Shown in pieces: positions 28,878 through 37,813 of a stretch of 64,000 nt of DNA (position 1 is the stretch's first letter; each line of letters begins with the position of its first letter). The DNA is from Lentzea albidocapillata subsp. violacea (GTDB lineage Bacteria; Actinomycetota; Actinomycetes; Mycobacteriales; Pseudonocardiaceae): positions 992,001 to 1,056,000 of the forward strand of contig NZ_FNET01000001.1 of the NCBI RefSeq assembly GCF_900100275.1, given 5' to 3'. The notes below the pieces were generated by a model that saw nothing but the letters and a program-made list of their open reading frames with translations, was not told the origin of the DNA and made no database searches. The position numbers were made by a program, and so were the translations under genes.

Positions 28878-30314
28878 ATGACAGCCACCGCACCCACGGC
28901 CCCGACTACACCAGGGGTGCGGTCCTGGTGGGGAATCCCGTTCGCCACCGCCGAGCGATACCGCCGCCCCGTGCTCGTGGACTTCAATCCGGGCCGCCCG
29001 TATGACCGCAAGGGCGTCGCCCCCGTCCAGCCCGACAGCGGCGACTGGCTCGAAGCGGACAGCGGGACTGGCGAGGACTGCCTGAACCTGAACGTGTGGG
29101 CTCCCGAGCAGCCGGCGGGGAAGGCGCTCCCGGTGGCCGTGTACATCCACGGCGGCGGATTCGAGTACGGCGCGAACACGCAGATCACCTCGAACGCCGC
29201 CGGTCTCGCCGCGTCGGGGCGGGTGGTGGGCGTGTCGGTCAACTACCGGCTCGGCGCGCTGGGTGCGGTCTCGCTCTCGCAGTACGGCGGCCGGCTCGCC
29301 GAAGCCAGCAACCTCGGCCTGCAGGACATCATCGCCGCGCTCGCCTGGATCAAGCAGAACATCGCCTCCTTCGGCGGCGATCCCGGCCAGGTCACCGTCT
29401 TCGGCCACAGCGCCGGCGCCTACTCCACGTTCGGGCTGCTCGGTGCCTCCTCCGCGGACGGCCTGTACCGGCGACTCGCCGGGTTTTCCGCCGGGCCCAC
29501 CCGTCTCCAGCCCGCCTGGTGGGCCGAGGAGCTCGCGGAGCGGTTCGTCACCGAGCTCGGCGTGGCGAGCAACCCCGACAAGCTGATCGACCTCGACACC
29601 GCCGCCCTGGTGACCGCCCTGCACAAGGTCACCCCGACCGACCTCGGAGTCCGCGGCGGGATGGACAGCAAGAGCCTCGGCGTCGTCCTGGACACCGACC
29701 AGCCCGGCGCGGTGCTGCACGCCCACCCCATGGACGTCCTCGCCTCCGGCTCGCACCGGGACATCGACGTACTCCTGAGCATGGCCACCGACGACATGGG
29801 TTGGTGGGTGGCGAACAACCTCGACCGGTTCGACCCGCACACCGTGGACCGCATCACCGACGAGGTCGCGGGCTGGCGCATTCCCCGCTCTCGCGCCAAG
29901 AAGATCGTCGATGCTTACGACCAGGGCGGCCGCACCCCCGCCGAGGTCCGTGCCGCGCTCCTGACGGACTACATCTTCGGGCTCCCCGCGGCCCGCGGCG
30001 CCCTGGCCCACGCCGCCGCCGGCGGCAACGCCCACCTCCTCACGATCGGTCCCGCGGAGGGCAGACCCGCCGTGCACGGCAGCGAGATGTATGCCCTCGT
30101 CGGCCAGGAACAGCCGGGCCGCAGCGCGGATCAGGCCGAACGCGACACGCGTATCCGCGACATCGTGCTCGACTTCGTCACCGGCGAGCAGGCCCGTCTG
30201 TGGCCCGCCGTCACCGACCGGCCCACCTCGGGAAGCGTCGGCAACCCGCCCTTCGAGGCCACCGCCCACTACCAGCAGGCCCTCGACCTGTGGGAGAACA
30301 TCGACCGCCCCTGA
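28878..30314 (+). CDS. type-B carboxylesterase/lipase
   Basis: 478 residues, alpha/beta-hydrolase of the carboxylesterase B family. Motifs: EDCLNLNVWAP, the oxyanion loop YIHGGGFEYG, and the nucleophile elbow GHSAGA (Ser178). The region MATDDMGWW probably carries the acid residue and the terminal His lies in the C-terminal third. No signal peptide, so cytoplasmic. It is followed after 99 bases by an MDR oxidoreductase and an NTF2-like gene in the same direction, all convergent with an AraC regulator. Hydrolyses esters; the natural substrate is unknown. Confidence 0.88.
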   Translation: MTATAPTAPTTPGVRSWWGIPFATAERYRRPVLVDFNPGRPYDRKGVAPVQPDSGDWLEADSGTGEDCLNLNVWAPEQPAGKALPVAVYIHGGGFEYGANTQITSNAAGLAASGRVVGVSVNYRLGALGAVSLSQYGGRLAEASNLGLQDIIAALAWIKQNIASFGGDPGQVTVFGHSAGAYSTFGLLGASSADGLYRRLAGFSAGPTRLQPAWWAEELAERFVTELGVASNPDKLIDLDTAALVTALHKVTPTDLGVRGGMDSKSLGVVLDTDQPGAVLHAHPMDVLASGSHRDIDVLLSMATDDMGWWVANNLDRFDPHTVDRITDEVAGWRIPRSRAKKIVDAYDQGGRTPAEVRAALLTDYIFGLPAARGALAHAAAGGNAHLLTIGPAEGRPAVHGSEMYALVGQEQPGRSADQAERDTRIRDIVLDFVTGEQARLWPAVTDRPTSGSVGNPPFEATAHYQQALDLWENIDRP

Positions 30315-30413
30315 CGAGTCACCACGCCACTGACTGAGCACCTGGGCACCTGCGCCTGGAGCCCCGGCTCCGCCTTCACATTCCCAGGGGACGAACAGAA
30401 CACGGAGTTCGGC

Positions 30414-31436
30414 ATGAGCCAATCGACAGCAACCGGCGGCGTCGCACCGGCGACGATGCGGGCCGTCGTCGTCACCCGGCCCGGCGGCCTCGATGCACTG
30501 GAGATCAAGGACGTGCCGGTGCCCGTCCGCGAGCCCGGCTGGGTGCGGATCAAGGTGAAGGCGTTCGGCGTCAACGAGTCCGAGGTCACCACCCGCAAGG
30601 GTGAGTCGGACGCGGTGGTCACCTACCCGCGCGTGCCCGGCATCGAGAGCGTCGGCGTGGTCGACGAGGCCGACGAAGACAGCGGGCTGCGGCCAGGTCA
30701 GCAGGTGGCCACGATGATGGGCGGCATGGGCCGCTCCTACGACGGCGCGTACGCGCAGTACGTCACCGTCCCCGCAGGGCAGGTAATCCCGTTCGAGACC
30801 AGCCTGCCATGGGACGTCGTCGGCGCGCTGCCGGAGATGTTCCAGACCGGCTACGGATCCCTGACCACCGGACTGGACCTCAAGCCCGGGCAGACGCTGC
30901 TGATCCGCGGCGGCACCTCCACGGTCGGACTGAGCGCGGCCACCATCGCGAAGGACCTCGGCGCCACCGTCATCTCCACCACCCGCAGCCCCGGCCGGGC
31001 CGGGGAACTGCGGGCCGCGGGCGTCGACCATCCCCTCATCGACAACGGCACCATCGCCGACCAGGTGCGCGAGCTGATCCCGGACGGCGTCGACGCCGCA
31101 CTGGAGCTGGTGGGCTGCTCGGTCCTCGCCGACACTCTCCGCACCGTCCGCCGGCACGGCACCGTCTGCTTCACCGGAGCCCTGGGAGGCCAGTGGACGA
31201 TCCCCGGTTTCACCCCGTTCATGATCCCCTTCGGGGTGCGCCTCACCTCCTACGGCGGTAAGGCCAGCGACCTCCCGGCCGACGTCTTCGCCCACCAGCT
31301 CCAGGCCATCGCCGCCGGACGCCTCAACGTCCCGGTCACGAAGGTCTACCACGGCCTGGAACAAGTCCGAGACGCCCAGGCCGACCTCGAGTCCGGCACC
31401 ACGCCGGGCAAGCACGTCGTCGTCCTGGACGACTGA
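30414..31436 (+). CDS. zinc-independent MDR oxidoreductase (quinone oxidoreductase-like)
   Basis: 340 residues. Medium-chain dehydrogenase fold with GroES-like N-terminal half (FGVNESEVTTRKGES, VPGIESVGVVDEAD) and a Rossmann domain with IRGGTSTVGLSAATIAKDLG for NADPH. The cysteine clusters for catalytic and structural zinc are absent, as in quinone oxidoreductases and enoyl reductases. Same strand as the esterase and NTF2-like genes; likely a small catabolic or detoxification unit. Confidence 0.88.
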   Translation: MSQSTATGGVAPATMRAVVVTRPGGLDALEIKDVPVPVREPGWVRIKVKAFGVNESEVTTRKGESDAVVTYPRVPGIESVGVVDEADEDSGLRPGQQVATMMGGMGRSYDGAYAQYVTVPAGQVIPFETSLPWDVVGALPEMFQTGYGSLTTGLDLKPGQTLLIRGGTSTVGLSAATIAKDLGATVISTTRSPGRAGELRAAGVDHPLIDNGTIADQVRELIPDGVDAALELVGCSVLADTLRTVRRHGTVCFTGALGGQWTIPGFTPFMIPFGVRLTSYGGKASDLPADVFAHQLQAIAAGRLNVPVTKVYHGLEQVRDAQADLESGTTPGKHVVVLDD

Positions 31437-31502
31437 AAGAAACACATCCCTGGTTCGCCGATAGGCGCCGGCTGGGGCATGCACAAGGAAAAGAAGGACG
31501 CC

Positions 31503-31934
31503 GTGGGCGTCAACAAAGAAGAAGTCAGCAAAGCCATCATCGAGCTGGAGAAGTCGTACAACGAACGCTTCAGCGTCGGCGACCCAGGCGGCTACCTGGA
31601 CGGCTTCGCGGACGAGGTGAGCTACTTCGACCCGATCCTCGAGAACATCGTCGTAGGCAAGGAGAAGACCGTCGCGTGGCTGTCGTCCATCTACTCCAAC
31701 CCGCACATCGTGCGCAGTGAGTACCTCAACCCGACGGTCCACGTCGGCGACAGCGGCGACTTCGCCGTCCTGGCTTACAACCTGAAGACCTACGTGCTCG
31801 ACGAGGACGGCAACGAGAAGCAGCGGCGCGCCTGGAACGCCACGCACGGGTACCGGCTCGTCGACGAACAGTGGCTCATCGTGCACTCCAACTGGGCGTT
31901 CTCCCAGACCGTGACCGAAAGGATCGCCTCCTGA
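31503..31934 (+). CDS. NTF2/SnoaL-like protein
   Basis: 143 residues from a GTG at 31503 preceded by GAAGGA; an ATG at 31479 would add eight charged residues. The fold is a SnoaL/DUF4440-type cone: SKAIIELEKSYNERFSVGDP, FADEVSYFDPILE, and HGYRLVDEQWLIVHSNWAFS. Proteins of this kind act as small hydrolases, isomerases or ligand binders; the sequence does not show which. Third gene of the esterase-MDR group. Confidence 0.8.
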   Translation: MGVNKEEVSKAIIELEKSYNERFSVGDPGGYLDGFADEVSYFDPILENIVVGKEKTVAWLSSIYSNPHIVRSEYLNPTVHVGDSGDFAVLAYNLKTYVLDEDGNEKQRRAWNATHGYRLVDEQWLIVHSNWAFSQTVTERIAS

Positions 31935-32033
31935 CCGCGGCGGAGCCTGTGGGCCCCAGCCTGACCAAGTGGACCTCCGAGTCGATCGGGAGTCCCGCGG
32001 CATAAACGCCTGGAGGTCAGGGCCGCACTCCGC

Positions 32034-32963
32034 TCACGGTTCGGGCGTGGCTTCGCGGGCCGCGAAGGCGGCCGGGGTGAGTCCGGTGCGGTCGCGGAAG
32101 AAGCGGCCGAAGTTCGTGGGATCGGTGTAGCCGAGGTGAGCGGCCACAGTCCGGGCATCCCACCGGGCGCCTCCCAGCAGGCGCCGGGCTTCGAGCAGCC
32201 GCCGCTCGTTGATCAGCTCACGTACCCCGTTGCCGGTGGCGTCCTGGGCGGCGCGGCTGAGGGTGCGGACCGAGCAGCCGAGCAGTGCGGCGTAGTCGGC
32301 GGCCCGGTGCAGTTCGCGGAAGTGCAGCTCCAGGGCGTCCACGAACCGTCCGTAGGTGTCACCACGGCCCGTGCCGGCCGTCGTGTCCGCGGGGGCGACG
32401 CCGTGGGCGTTGGCGAGGCGCAGCAGCAACGATTCGAGCAGGCTGCGGCGCAGGGCGTGGTGGACATCGAGAGGGCGGCGCCCGAGCGCCCGGTGTTCGT
32501 CCAGGAGCTGGAGTGCCGTCTGCTGGAGCCAGGGGGCGTCATCGGGGTGCGGGCTCAGCACGGCAGGGGCCTCGTGCGCGGTGAGCGAGGCCAGGAGGTG
32601 CGCGGTCCCGGGCATCAGCACGTCGGGCTCGAACAGGATGAACGGGCCGCGGGCGACGCCGGGCGGATGCCAGCGCAGGGCGTGTCCGGCACGCACCCAC
32701 AGCCACTGGCCCAGCGCGATGGTCCGCGTGACGTGGTCGACATCATGCAACAGCTCACCCTCGGTGACCAGGATGAGGTAGTGGAAGGTGGTGCGGATCG
32801 GCAGGGGTGGGTTCCACGGCCAGTCGTCGTGCTGGGCGAAGAAGTCCTCGATGGTTGTCACCTCGAGCCCGTACGGGGTGCCGACCGGGGGCTGGAACCC
32901 GTACAACCGAACCGCGGTCGCCTCAGCTTGACCGCGCGTGCGGGAGCGTCGCTTGTGGACCAT
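32034..32963 (-). CDS. AraC-family transcriptional regulator
   Basis: 309 residues. The N-terminal half is a cupin-like sensor domain (TFHYLILVTEGELLHDVDHV, ALGQWLWVRAGHALRWHPPG). The C-terminal 100 residues are the two AraC HTH motifs (YAALLGCSVRTLSRAAQDAT and VAAHLGYTDPTNFGRFFRDR). Convergent with the esterase-MDR-NTF2 group and divergent from the YjbR-like genes; either could be its target. Start is ATG at 32963, or the GTG three bases upstream. Confidence 0.9.
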   Translation of the reverse strand: MVHKRRSRTRGQAEATAVRLYGFQPPVGTPYGLEVTTIEDFFAQHDDWPWNPPLPIRTTFHYLILVTEGELLHDVDHVTRTIALGQWLWVRAGHALRWHPPGVARGPFILFEPDVLMPGTAHLLASLTAHEAPAVLSPHPDDAPWLQQTALQLLDEHRALGRRPLDVHHALRRSLLESLLLRLANAHGVAPADTTAGTGRGDTYGRFVDALELHFRELHRAADYAALLGCSVRTLSRAAQDATGNGVRELINERRLLEARRLLGGARWDARTVAAHLGYTDPTNFGRFFRDRTGLTPAAFAAREATPEP

Positions 32964-33093
32964 CACGTGTCCGCAGCCTACTACCCGTTTCTGCCTGTTT
33001 CAGGGAAAGGATGGGCTGCGTCGCCGCGACCGCGGCGCGCCCGCCGCGTCCTTCGATGCCACAGCCCGTCACCGCCCGAGGAGGCAACGCTCC

Positions 33094-33489
33094 ATGAACG
33101 AATCGATCCTGCAGAAGACCGCCGCTGACCGCGCCGAGGAACTTCCCGGAGCCCGGCTGGAGCATCCCTTCGGCCCTGACTGGGAAGTCTTCAAGGTACG
33201 AGGCAAGGTGTTCATGCTGATGACCGAGATCCCAGGGCGTCCCGTCGTGATCCTCAAAGCAGACCCCGGCGAGGCCCTTGCCCTACGGGAACACAACAAC
33301 CACATCACCCCCGGCTACCACATGAACAAGAAGCACTGGATCACGCTGGAAGGCGGAGAAGGCGTCACCGAGGAGTTCGTCAGGGAACTCGTCACCGACT
33401 CCTACCGGCTCGTCGTCGCTCACCTGCGCAAGGCAGAACAGCCCGTCGACCCGGACACCTACGGCGGCGCAACGCGGGCGGCCCGGTGA
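33094..33489 (+). CDS. MmcQ/YjbR-family DNA-binding protein
   Basis: 131 residues from ATG with a perfect GAGGAGG nine bases upstream. YjbR/CyaY-like fold: ARLEHPFGPDWEVFKVRGKV, FMLMTEIPGRPVVILKADP, ITPGYHMNKKHWITLEGGEG. The family folds like frataxin/CyaY and some members bind DNA, but the biological role is unclear. Its stop overlaps the GTG of a second, damaged copy (GTGA). Confidence 0.85.
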   Translation: MNESILQKTAADRAEELPGARLEHPFGPDWEVFKVRGKVFMLMTEIPGRPVVILKADPGEALALREHNNHITPGYHMNKKHWITLEGGEGVTEEFVRELVTDSYRLVVAHLRKAEQPVDPDTYGGATRAAR

Positions 33490-33854
33490 GCGCGGCCGGC
33501 GACCGGCTCCAGGACACCGCCCGCCAGGCGGCCCTCGCCCTCCCCGGCGTCAGCCACGGACGTCCCTTCACCCCCGAACTCGACGTGTACAAGGTCGTGG
33601 GCAAGGTGTTCCTGATCGTCACCGACAACCCGGATGAGCAGATCATCACGGTCAAGTGCGAACCCGACTACGCCCGCGCGTGAGAACGCGACCACGCCTC
33701 AATCACACCGGGCCGCTATCTCGACAAACGGCATTGGATCTCCCTGGGGCCAGGCGCCGGCATCACCGAGCGACTGATCACCGACGCGGTCGAGAACTCC
33801 TACGACCTGGTCGTCGAGCAGCTGCCGCGACGCGACCGCCCTGATACTCGATGA
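33486..33854 (+). pseudogene. second MmcQ/YjbR-family gene interrupted by an in-frame TGA
   Basis: GTG start overlapping the previous stop. The first 65 codons read as a YjbR-like protein (ALALPGVSHGRPFTPELDVY, KVFLIVTDNPDEQIITVK). A TGA at 33681 interrupts, and the same frame continues with an intact second half (ASITPGRYLDKRHWISLGPG, ITERLITDAVENSYDLVVEQ) to a normal stop at 33852. A single base change is enough to explain it. Recent pseudogene, sequencing error or readthrough are possible. Confidence 0.7.
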
Positions 33855-33956
33855 GCGCCGCGAGCTTTCCCGCCGGCGGCTGAGCTCTCAATTGTCGGTG
33901 TCCCGTGCAACGCTCGCCACGCCCCGCGCACGTCCCGCCTCCCACCCGAGAGTCCG

Positions 33957-35270
33957 ATGGAACCGATCGAACCGACCCTGCCGCTCTTCGACGAGGAGCC
34001 CGCCCGGCCACTCGCCGACCGCCTGCGCCCGACCCGGCTGGAAGATGTCGTCGGGCAGGACCACCTCCTGGCCCCGGACGCCCCGCTGGGCCGCATGGTC
34101 GCCCAGCAGCGCCTCGGCTCCGCCATCCTGTGGGGACCGCCCGGCGTCGGGAAAACGACCATCGCCCGGCTCCTCGCGGACGGCAGCAACCTGGCCTTCG
34201 AATCAGTGTCGGCCACCTTCTCCGGTGTGGCCGAACTGCGGAAGGTCTTCGCCGCCGCACAGAACCGTCGCCGTGTCGGCCAGGGCACCCTGCTGTTCGT
34301 CGACGAGATCCACCGCTTCAACCGCGCCCAGCAGGACAGCTTCCTTCCCTACGTCGAGGACGGCACGATCGCCCTGATCGGCGCCACCACGGAGAACCCG
34401 AGCTTCGAACTCAACGGCGCCCTCCTCTCCCGCACCCAGGTCCTCGTGCTCAAACGCCTCGACGAAGCCGCGCTGTCCACGCTGCTCAACCGCGCCGAGC
34501 AGCTCACCGGCCACCGGCTGCCCCTGGACGACGACGCCCGCCACGCCCTGATCGCCATGGCCGACGGCGACGGCCGCTACCTCCTCAACCTGGCCGAACA
34601 GCTCCAGGCCATCCCGGATATCGCGACACCCCTGGACACCACCGCGCTCGCCCACCACATCCAGCAGCGCGCCCCGCTGTACGACAAGGCGCAGGAGAGC
34701 CATTACAACCTGATCTCCGCGCTGCACAAGTCGATGCGCGGCTCCGACCCGGACGCGGCTCTGTACTGGCTCGCCCGCATGCTCGACGGTGGCGAGGACC
34801 CGCTGTTCGTGGCCCGCCGGCTGGTCCGCTTCGCGAACGAGGACATCGGCATGGCCGACCCGCACGCGGTTCAGCAGGCCCTCGCCGCCTGGGACGTGTA
34901 CGAGCGACTCGGCTCCCCCGAGGGCGAATTGGCGATCGCCCAGGCAGTTGTCTACCTCGCCACCGCCCCGAAGTCCATCGCCGTCTACCGCGGCTTCAAC
35001 GCAGCACATCACGCAGCCCGACGCACCGGCTCGCTCATGCCACCCGCCCACATCCTCAACGCCCCGACCCGGCTGATGAAGGACCTCGGCTACGGCAAGG
35101 ACTACCAGTACGACCCCGATACCGCCGACGGCTTCTCTGGCGCCGACTACTTCCCCGGCGGCATGGACCGCGAGACGTATTACCAGCCCACCCAAAACGG
35201 CCACGAGGTCCAGATCGCCGAGCGCCTGCGCCACTGGGCTGCCTCGCGTGCTCGCCGACAACGCGGATGA
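33957..35270 (+). CDS. rarA: replication-associated recombination protein A (RarA/MgsA AAA+ ATPase)
   Basis: 437 residues. N-terminal PLADRLRPTRLEDVVGQDHL, Walker A GPPGVGKTT (about residue 60), Walker B LLFVDEIHRFN, sensor 1 IGATTENPSF, and the C-terminal tetramerisation region (ARRTGSLMPPAHILNAPTRL, DYFPGGMDRETYYQP). RarA acts at stalled replication forks, with homologues WRNIP1/Mgs1. Housekeeping-type gene, full length, on the plus strand after the YjbR genes. Confidence 0.95.
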   Translation: MEPIEPTLPLFDEEPARPLADRLRPTRLEDVVGQDHLLAPDAPLGRMVAQQRLGSAILWGPPGVGKTTIARLLADGSNLAFESVSATFSGVAELRKVFAAAQNRRRVGQGTLLFVDEIHRFNRAQQDSFLPYVEDGTIALIGATTENPSFELNGALLSRTQVLVLKRLDEAALSTLLNRAEQLTGHRLPLDDDARHALIAMADGDGRYLLNLAEQLQAIPDIATPLDTTALAHHIQQRAPLYDKAQESHYNLISALHKSMRGSDPDAALYWLARMLDGGEDPLFVARRLVRFANEDIGMADPHAVQQALAAWDVYERLGSPEGELAIAQAVVYLATAPKSIAVYRGFNAAHHAARRTGSLMPPAHILNAPTRLMKDLGYGKDYQYDPDTADGFSGADYFPGGMDRETYYQPTQNGHEVQIAERLRHWAASRARRQRG

Positions 35271-35513
35271 CCGGCCGACCGCCACCGAAGCGGGTCGAAT
35301 CAGGCGAACAGGACCCTCCTGGCTTGTCGTGCCGCGGGTGGCCGCCGCTGTGCTGTTCAGCGGCTGCGCTGCCTGGGCTTGGAGTCAGATCCCACTTTCG
35401 TCGGCATGACAGCGCGTTGCGATCGGGGATTTGCCCTCGATACCTGATCAGATGGTCATCTTGTGGTGATCTGCGGGCGGAAGTGGTCAAGTGTGCGCGG
35501 TAGCTACAGCTCT

Positions 35514-35652
35514 ACTGGTTCGTGTGGTCGCGTCGCGCCGTAGTAGTCGTCGCCGTTCCAGCGGTAAGGGCTGATCTGGACCACCTGACCGAAGGTGGGC
35601 GCATGGATCATTTTCCCGGACCCAACGTACAAGCCCACTTATGTGGGTGATC
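35514..35652 (-). pseudogene. NlpC/P60 peptidase C-terminal fragment
   Basis: Minus strand reads GPGKMIHAPTFGQVVQISPY then RWNGDDYYGATRPHEPVEL and stops: the last 40 residues of an NlpC/P60 endopeptidase (the MIHAP segment normally carries the third catalytic residue). Upstream the HVGLYVG strand is only readable after a frameshift and the cysteine part is gone. 35271-35513 holds nothing recognisable. Confidence 0.5.
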
Positions 35653-35669
35653 GAGTCAAGCGCAGAGCG

Positions 35670-36149
35670 CTAGTTCTCTGTGTTGGCGGGCGCTGCTGGT
35701 GGTGCGTCGGCGTCGATGACGTCCAGCCCCTGGCGAACGGCACTGGCTTCTTCGTCGAGCAGATGGCGAGCACGGGTGGCCCAGTCTGCGTCGATGCGGA
35801 AGCTGTCGCCGCGGAAGCGTGGAAAGACGTGCAGATGGAAGTGGAAGATCTCCTGGAAGGCGGCTTCTCCGTCGGCGAGGAACACGTTGACGCCCTCGCA
35901 GCGCAGGCCAGAGCGTCGAAGGGCGCGGCCGACGCGGTGGCCGATCCTCCAGACGTGTGTGCTCGTCTCCTCGTCCAGGTCTTCCAGCCCGATGGCATGC
36001 AGCCGTGGCACTACGAGGACGTGCCCCGGCGTCACCGCGCCGAGGTCCATGAACGCAACGACTCGATCATCTGCATATGCCACGCTCGCCTCGGCCTCTC
36101 CGGCGACGATGGCGCAGAAGACGCATTTCTCGGGCCTCTGGTCATTCAC
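35670..36149 (-). CDS. HIT-family protein (nucleotidyl hydrolase/transferase)
   Basis: 159 residues from the GTG at 36149; starts further upstream read through an unrelated transposon remnant, though ATG at 36212 cannot be excluded. Zinc-binding pair CVFC, then VAFMDLGAVTPGHVLVVPRL and the histidine triad HFHLHVFPRF. HIT proteins hydrolyse or transfer nucleotide phosphates (Hint, Fhit, GalT branches); this is closest to bacterial Hint-like diadenosine/AMP hydrolases. Faces the methyltransferase gene across a 290-base gap. Confidence 0.85.
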   Translation of the reverse strand: MNDQRPEKCVFCAIVAGEAEASVAYADDRVVAFMDLGAVTPGHVLVVPRLHAIGLEDLDEETSTHVWRIGHRVGRALRRSGLRCEGVNVFLADGEAAFQEIFHFHLHVFPRFRGDSFRIDADWATRARHLLDEEASAVRQGLDVIDADAPPAAPANTEN

Positions 36150-36230
36150 GCGCAAAGCGTTGCAGCTGCGTCGTGGGCGACGCGAGCGAGTTTCTCTCGG
36201 GTCTGAACGCATGGTCACGACGTGGCTGGC

Positions 36231-36305
36231 GCCGCCGAAGGTAAGCCGGTCGACGATGGCGGCGCAGAGTCTGGGGTCGGTCAAGGCCTTGCCCCACAGT
36301 GACAT
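36231..36305 (-). pseudogene. IstB (IS21 helper ATPase) C-terminal scrap
   Basis: Minus-strand DPRLCAAIVDRLTFGG matches the well-conserved end of IS21-family IstB ATPases, where it normally continues to ETGTxSYRL. Only about 25 codons remain, just upstream of the HIT gene. Pairs with an IstA start remnant at 37260-37545 in the correct orientation and order. Confidence 0.5.
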
Positions 36306-36437
36306 CCACTCAGACGGACAACTGACAACCCACAAACACCGTCAGAGCCATCCTTGCGAAAACCATTGGTCCCAGGCTTGCTCCGCTGATGGACTGGCGT
36401 CCTACCGTGAGTCCGCCGTGTGACGGAGGTAGTAGTT

Positions 36438-37193
36438 GTGACAGGTTATGACGTGCTTGCCGAGGTGTACGAATGGCTCATCTCGGATGCAAAGTTGCCT
36501 CCAGCCGAGTTCGCTGCGTCGTTCGACGACGTCCTCAATCTCCTGCCGTCGAACGCTCACGTCCTGGACTGTTCGTGCGGAACCGGGCAGTTGGCGGTTG
36601 GCCTCGCCGGTCGTGGCATGCAGGTTGTCGCCACTGACGCCAGCGAGGCGATGGTTCGTCGGACTGCAGAGTTGTCTGAGGAGTTCGGGGCATCCGTCCG
36701 GGCCGTGCGGGCGCACTGGGAAGAGTTGCCCGACCATTTCCAGGACAACACGTTCGACATGGTGTTCTGCGTTGGCAACTCGCTTCACCATGCCGCGGGC
36801 GCGACAGGCAGGGGTACTGCTCTGGAGTCGATGTCACGGCTTCTGCGCCCCGGCGGGCGCTTGGTACTCACATCCCGCACTTGGGAACTCGTGAGGGCCA
36901 GAGGTTCCCGCCTGGACATCGGTGACCGACTCGTCCGCCGAAACGGTCGCTCTGCCGTCGTGGTCTACCGCTGGGAGATCGCGCCGCATTGGGAGGACGA
37001 GCATCACATCGAGATTGCGATCGCGCAAGTTGATGCGACCGGGTTGGTTCTTGTCCGTTCGGAACTGCTGTCCTGCTGGCCCTACCGGTACGAGGAACTC
37101 GAAGTCGAGCTGCACCGGGTCGGACTCCAAACGGAACTGAGCACGTTCGATCTTAAGGCCGAGAACTACATGGTGGTCGCGAGCAAGGTATAA
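36438..37193 (+). CDS. class I SAM-dependent methyltransferase
   Basis: 251 residues from the GTG at 36438, which has GGAGGT eight bases upstream; a GTG at 36420 would put that ribosome-binding site inside the gene. Motif I is VLDCSCGTGQLAVGLAG (SAM binding), then VVATDASEAMV, MVFCVGNSLHHA, and LLRPGGRLVLTSRTWE. Substrate unknown; small-molecule methyltransferases of glycine N-methyltransferase-like type share this pattern. It lies between two IS21 fragments that face the other way. Confidence 0.88.
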   Translation: MTGYDVLAEVYEWLISDAKLPPAEFAASFDDVLNLLPSNAHVLDCSCGTGQLAVGLAGRGMQVVATDASEAMVRRTAELSEEFGASVRAVRAHWEELPDHFQDNTFDMVFCVGNSLHHAAGATGRGTALESMSRLLRPGGRLVLTSRTWELVRARGSRLDIGDRLVRRNGRSAVVVYRWEIAPHWEDEHHIEIAIAQVDATGLVLVRSELLSCWPYRYEELEVELHRVGLQTELSTFDLKAENYMVVASKV

Positions 37194-37259
37194 ACACCGG
37201 ACTCTCAGTCCCAGACCGGACCGCATGGTTGCTCGCAGGACGCTTTCACCCTCTCATCG

Positions 37260-37545
37260 GTGCCTCGGACGAGGAGTACTCGTCGATGAGACGGCGGTAA
37301 ATCCGGGATGACGGTGTGGCGCTGTTTCGTGGTCGCGTCCAGATCAATGAGCAGGATCTCGTCGATCAGCAACTTGAAAGGATCCAGCTTCGACAGCCCC
37401 GCCGAAGCGGTTATCGTGCGTGGCTGCGGCCAAGCCGAGGCCAGGGCCTTATTGACCGCGCTCCAAGTGACGCCGTACTTGCACTGCCGCGGGAGTCGCG
37501 CCGCAGCGCGGCGTATAACTCGACCTTCGACTGACCAGGCGGCAT
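37260..37545 (-). pseudogene. IS21 IstA transposase N-terminal remnant
   Basis: Minus strand: SKVELYAALRRDSR, frameshift, then KYGVTWSAVNKALASAWPQP and SKLDPFKLLIDEILLIDLD, then KQRHTV and a second frameshift to RRLIDEY. This is the helix-turn-helix start of an IS21-family IstA. Two frameshifts and truncation make it inactive. Confidence 0.6.
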
Positions 37546-37554
37546 CGGGGGTGC

Positions 37555-37690
37555 TTTGGCGGCGAGTGATCGGTGGGTGCGGTGCTCGTTGTAGTGCCAC
37601 TCGTACTCACCGCGAACAATAGATTGGTCCGATTCCAGATCAGCTGCGGTTCGCGAAAGTTCTTGGCCTCAGTCGACAGAACTTAGCGGC
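37555..37690 (-). pseudogene. rve transposase tail next to repeat copy 3
   Basis: Minus strand gives NFREPQLIWN then, after a shift, EYEWHYNEHRTHRSL, a degraded end of an integrase-core transposase. It corresponds in position and sequence to the tail at 3500-3812 beside repeat copy 1. Confidence 0.45.
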
Positions 37691-37731
37691 GAAAGATTGA
37701 ATCGCGTCGACTGGCCCTCCAGACTAGAGTC

Positions 37732-37813
37732 GAGCTATCCAATAGCGCAGGAACACACGAACTGCGCAAGCTTGCTACATATGGGGACTTAAGTCCCCCT
37801 CGGACACGGACGT
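37732..37813 (+). repeat. recombinase-flanking repeat, copy 3 of 3
   Basis: GAGCTATCCAATAGCGCAGG, then AACACACGAACTGCGCAAGC and CCCCCTCGGACACG. Nearly identical to copy 1, and the homology runs back to about 37652 (for example CGAAAGATTGAATCG in both). Overlaps the 3' end of a recombinase remnant. Confidence 0.75.

Noticed and set aside
28755..32003. Very long minus-strand open frame (over 1000 codons) opposite esterase, MDR and NTF2-like genes
   Set aside because: It is antisense to three genes with clear family motifs; its own sequence is low-complexity His/Val/Gly-rich without motifs. High-GC antisense artefact.
33681..33683. Selenocysteine codon in the second YjbR-like gene
   Set aside because: The family has no selenocysteine at this place and no SECIS-like hairpin directly follows; a nonsense mutation is simpler.
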